Positions 4,966-7,288 of a stretch of 7,288 bases of DNA are shown here, in pieces. Position numbers and translations under genes: made by a program. The stretch's first letter is position 1. Each line of letters opens with the position of its first letter. Origin of the DNA: Deltaproteobacteria bacterium (GTDB lineage Bacteria; Desulfobacterota; Desulfobulbia; Desulfobulbales; UBA5123); NCBI GenBank assembly GCA_021788685.1, contig JAJYKH010000134.1:1-7288 (forward strand), written 5' to 3'. The notes under the pieces are model-generated. The model worked only from the letters and a program-made list of their open reading frames with translations. It made no database searches and was not told the DNA's origin.

Positions 4966-5697
4966 ATGTTCGCCACCAACCGCCTCGGACTGGTCCAAAG
5001 TCTGGAAACCATGCGGCTCCAGACGGAAAAGCTCAATCAGATCAGCAACAATCTGGCCAACACGGATACCCCCGGCTACAAGAAGGACATCGTGGCCTTC
5101 CAGGAAATGCTTACCCGCGCCGCCGACGGTGGTCAAAGAATTGGCAGGGGGATCAAAATCGCCACCGACTTCCAGCCGGAGCAGATGGAGGAGACCGGGA
5201 ACCCCCTCCATGTGGCCATTGCCGGCGATGGCTTCTTCCGCATCCAGACCCCGCAGGGCATCCGCTACACCCGGGACGGCAATTTCACCCTCAGTGCCGA
5301 TAATCAGCTGGTCACCCAGGACGGAAACCAGGTTCTGGGGGAGGGCGGCCCCATCCAGCTGGGCCCTGGCACCGTGACCATCGACGCCCAGGGCGGAATC
5401 CACATGGGGGACCAGACGGTCGCCAAGCTGGCGATCGTCTCCTTCGCCAACAAGCAGGCCCTGGAAAAAGAGGGGAAAAACCTGCTCCGCCTGAAAGACC
5501 AAGGGACCTCCGAGGAGCCGCCGGCAAGCTTTTCCGTCCGCCAGGGATATCTCGAGACCAGCGGGGTGGAGCCCATGTCGGAGATGATCGCCATGATCGA
5601 GCTGAGCAGGTCCAGCGAAAGCGAGCAAAAAATGATTCATGCCATTGACAGCCTGGACGGGATGGCCGTCGGCCAAGTTGGCAAACTGGCCGGCTGA
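4966..5697 (+). CDS. flgF: Flagellar proximal rod protein FlgF
   Basis: Rod subunit exported by the flagellar type III system and placed between the inner rod and the distal FlgG rod in the periplasm. The 243-residue protein has the N-terminal rod signature ISNNLANTDTPGYKKD (26-41), a central FlgF/FlgG domain beginning near GNPLHVAIAGDGFFRIQTPQ with RYTRDGNF, and a C-terminal FlgBC-type helix region with YLETSGVEPMSEM. No signal peptide is expected or seen. In-frame ATGs at 4810 and 4936 are rejected because a sigma-54 promoter predicts a transcript start near 4938; the ATG at 4966 follows AAGGGA (4955-4960) at 5 bases and places ISNNLAN at the usual distance. FlgF and FlgG are paralogues; this one is called FlgF by its place before flgG and its more divergent sequence. 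It is followed after 28 bases by flgG. Confidence 0.94.
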   Translation: MFATNRLGLVQSLETMRLQTEKLNQISNNLANTDTPGYKKDIVAFQEMLTRAADGGQRIGRGIKIATDFQPEQMEETGNPLHVAIAGDGFFRIQTPQGIRYTRDGNFTLSADNQLVTQDGNQVLGEGGPIQLGPGTVTIDAQGGIHMGDQTVAKLAIVSFANKQALEKEGKNLLRLKDQGTSEEPPASFSVRQGYLETSGVEPMSEMIAMIELSRSSESEQKMIHAIDSLDGMAVGQVGKLAG

Positions 5698-5725
5698 TCC
5701 GTCCGCCCATTAAGGAGGTTTCCCC

Positions 5726-6511
5726 ATGATCCGCGCACTCTACACCGCCCGCACCGGCATGATGGGCCAGCAGCTGCAGCTGGACGCAGTCTCCAACAAC
5801 CTCGCCAACGTCAACACCGCCGGCTTCAAGAAGAGCCGGGTCCAGTTCGAAGACCTGTTCTACCAGGAAGTCCAGGCCGTGGGAGTGGACACCGTCAACG
5901 GCAACCAGGTGCCCACCGGCATCCAGGTGGGCATGGGCAGCAAGCCCGCCGCCGTCGAGAAGATCTTCACCCAGGGCGATCTCGCCGAAACCGGCAACGA
6001 TCTCGACTGGGCCATCCAGGGCCCCGGCTTCTTCAAGGTGGTGCACAACGGCCAGGAGTACTACACCCGGGCGGGGATGTTCAAACGGGACAGCGACGGC
6101 TATATCGTCACCTCCGAGGGCGACCGGCTCCAGCCCGAGTTCGCCATTCCCCCCGAAACGGCCACCCTCACCATCGATCAGGACGGCCTGCTGACCGCCA
6201 AGGACGCCAACCAGAACATCCTGGCCTCGACCCAGGTGACCTTGTTCACCTTCATGGATCCCGCCGGGCTGGAGAGCGAAGGGGGCAACCTCTACATGGC
6301 CACTCCGTCCTCCGGGGATCCCATCGAGAACAACCCAGGGGTGAAGGGCACCGGCACCATCATGCAGAAGTACATGGAAACCTCCAACGTGGACATCACC
6401 GAGGAGCTCATCAACCTGATCACCACCCAGCGGGCCTACGAGGTGAACTCCAAGGCGATCCAGACCGCCGACCAGCTCATGCAGATTAGCAACAGCCTGA
6501 AGCAGTCGTAG
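5726..6511 (+). CDS. flgG: Flagellar distal rod protein FlgG
   Basis: Major distal rod protein, the driveshaft that passes through the P and L rings to the hook. At 261 residues it has the standard length. It opens MIRALYTARTGMMGQQ, then carries VSNNLANVNTAGFKK (22-36), the central DLDWAIQGPGFFKV and YYTRAGMFKRDSDGY stretch, and the conserved C-terminal segment with YMETSNVDITEELINLI, TTQRAYEVNSKAI and QTADQLMQ. The ATG follows a perfect AAGGAGG (5712-5718) at 7 bases. It is the most strongly conserved protein of the group and shows no truncation. It is read from the sigma-54 promoter before flgF and is followed after 10 bases by flgA. Confidence 0.98.
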   Translation: MIRALYTARTGMMGQQLQLDAVSNNLANVNTAGFKKSRVQFEDLFYQEVQAVGVDTVNGNQVPTGIQVGMGSKPAAVEKIFTQGDLAETGNDLDWAIQGPGFFKVVHNGQEYYTRAGMFKRDSDGYIVTSEGDRLQPEFAIPPETATLTIDQDGLLTAKDANQNILASTQVTLFTFMDPAGLESEGGNLYMATPSSGDPIENNPGVKGTGTIMQKYMETSNVDITEELINLITTQRAYEVNSKAIQTADQLMQISNSLKQS

Positions 6512-6521
6512 GAATGAAAAA

Positions 6522-7247
6522 ATGATCCGCGCCATGTTGATACTGCCCCTCGTCGCCATGATCTTCCTTCTTCCCTTGATGGCCGTAGCCGAGGAGCGCC
6601 AGCCGAGGATCCTCGGAGGGGAGGAGCTCGCGGCCATCTTTCGGGAGATCGTCCTCGCCGACGCCTCCTTTCCGGCCAAGGACCTGGAGATCACGGGGTT
6701 CACCGCGGAGCCCTCCACCCTCATGATTCCGGCCGGCGCCGTCGGTTACCGGCTGATCAACCAGGTCCACGGCGAGCACCTGGGGCGCAAGGGCCTGCAG
6801 GTGGCCATCCTAGTCGACGGCAAGGAGTTCGGCACCGTCCGGATGCAGGGCGACCTGAAGCTCTTCGGGGAGGTGGCCTGCGCCGCCAAGGCCATGCCGC
6901 GGGATACCGTGCTCTCCGCGGATGACATCAACGTCGTCCGGCGAGACATCACCTTCCTCGGCGCCGGGGTGGTCACCGATGCCAAGGCGGTGGTCGGCAA
7001 GAGGCTGCGGGTCTCCGTGCAGCCGGGAGCGATTCTTTACAATCGCAATATCGAGGAAGTGCCGCTGGTCCAGCGGGGCGATCTGGTCACCATCGTGGCC
7101 CGCTCCGGGCAGCTCGAGGTCACCGCCCCGGGGCAGGCCCGCAACGCTGGCGCCAGCGGGGACTTGATCCCGGTCAAGAACCTCATGAGCCGGAAGATCA
7201 TCCAGGCCAAGGTGCAGCAGCCGGGACTGGTCGAGGTCGAGTTCTAA
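6522..7247 (+). CDS. flgA: Flagellar P-ring assembly chaperone FlgA
   Basis: Periplasmic chaperone that helps FlgI subunits assemble into the peptidoglycan (P) ring around the rod. The 241-residue protein starts with a Sec signal peptide: MIR, a hydrophobic core (4-20) and AVA before residue 24. A variable N-terminal domain follows. Then comes the SAF-type domain (about 118-180, AAKAMPRDTVLSADDINVVRRD, VVGKRLRVSVQPG and ILYNRNIEEVPLV), and the beta-rich C-terminal domain RGDLVTIVARSGQLEVTAPG with the closing SGDLIPVKNLMSRKIIQAKV. AGGA (6510-6513) overlapping the flgG stop lies 8 bases before the ATG, so it is co-transcribed and probably coupled with flgG. flgH and flgI are expected next, and P-ring function indicates a diderm cell. 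Confidence 0.95.
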   Translation: MIRAMLILPLVAMIFLLPLMAVAEERQPRILGGEELAAIFREIVLADASFPAKDLEITGFTAEPSTLMIPAGAVGYRLINQVHGEHLGRKGLQVAILVDGKEFGTVRMQGDLKLFGEVACAAKAMPRDTVLSADDINVVRRDITFLGAGVVTDAKAVVGKRLRVSVQPGAILYNRNIEEVPLVQRGDLVTIVARSGQLEVTAPGQARNAGASGDLIPVKNLMSRKIIQAKVQQPGLVEVEF

Positions 7248-7277
7248 TGGACAATGGGTAATGGACAGGTGACAATG
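7245..7277 (+). repeat. Short direct repeats between flgA stop and the next start
   Basis: TAATGGACA occurs at 7245-7253 and again at 7259-7267, 14 bases apart, and GACAATG at 7250-7256 and 7271-7277. This low-complexity ATGGACA/GACAATG pattern spans the flgA stop and the likely next start. It resembles short ATGGACAATG-type degenerate repeats found between genes in various bacteria; slippage origin is likely. Confidence 0.5.
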
Positions 7278-7288
7278 AAAACCCGTTA
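7275..7288 (+). CDS. Probable start of the next flagellar gene (expected flgH), four codons only
   Basis: An ATG at 7275-7277 begins a frame reading M-K-T-R before the window ends. AGGTGA lies 2 to 7 bases upstream. A basic N-terminus fits the start of a lipoprotein signal peptide such as that of the L-ring protein FlgH, which commonly follows flgA. Another in-frame ATG at 7254 is possible. The identity rests only on gene order. Confidence 0.35.

Noticed and set aside
6514..6524. ATG at 6514 as the flgA start
   Set aside because: It runs into a stop after two more codons and is in another frame; the ATG at 6522 begins the signal peptide.
5312..6724. 470-residue minus-strand frame opposite flgF, flgG and flgA
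   Set aside because: It crosses three clearly coding plus-strand genes and has no family motif. It is a mirror of high GC coding bias.

Overview
This is a GC-rich chromosomal segment. Gene content, strong AGGAGG-type ribosome binding sites, a textbook sigma-54 promoter in front of rod genes, and two palindromic elements of a kind I associate with Geobacter/Desulfuromonas-like genomes together suggest a motile, Gram-negative delta-type proteobacterium (Desulfuromonadales or a relative). FlgA, a P-ring assembly factor, supports an outer membrane. The taxonomic placement is inference; no marker gene in the window settles it.

The left 4.3 kb is read on the minus strand, in the order queC, nagZ, hpf (S30AE family), nadA and a 3'-truncated nifS-type cysteine desulfurase. 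These are housekeeping functions: 7-deazaguanine synthesis for queuosine, muropeptide recycling, ribosome hibernation, quinolinate synthesis for NAD, and sulfur mobilisation. nadA beside a NifS-type desulfurase makes functional sense because NadA carries an oxygen-sensitive [4Fe-4S] cluster. The genes are separated by gaps of 84 to 275 bases that hold palindromes, so they are probably not one tight operon. Two palindromic elements overlap stop codons (nadA and queC).

The right 3 kb is read on the plus strand. It starts with a stand-alone FlhB C-terminal-domain protein (FlhX type), then a gap holding a sigma-54 -24/-12 promoter, then flgF, flgG and flgA (proximal and distal rod proteins and the P-ring chaperone). 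The probable first codons of the next gene, expected to be flgH, lie at the right edge. The promoter position shows that flgF starts at 4966 and not at earlier in-frame ATG codons. Likewise an AGGAGG site shows that nagZ probably starts at a TTG at 3490.

I see no tRNA, rRNA, CRISPR array, insertion sequence, prophage or defence gene. I found no convincing undescribed system. The points worth following are the stop-codon-overlapping palindromes, overlapping alternative hairpins before nadA, the possible leaderless desulfurase gene, and the altered KHFPG(H)G motif in NagZ.
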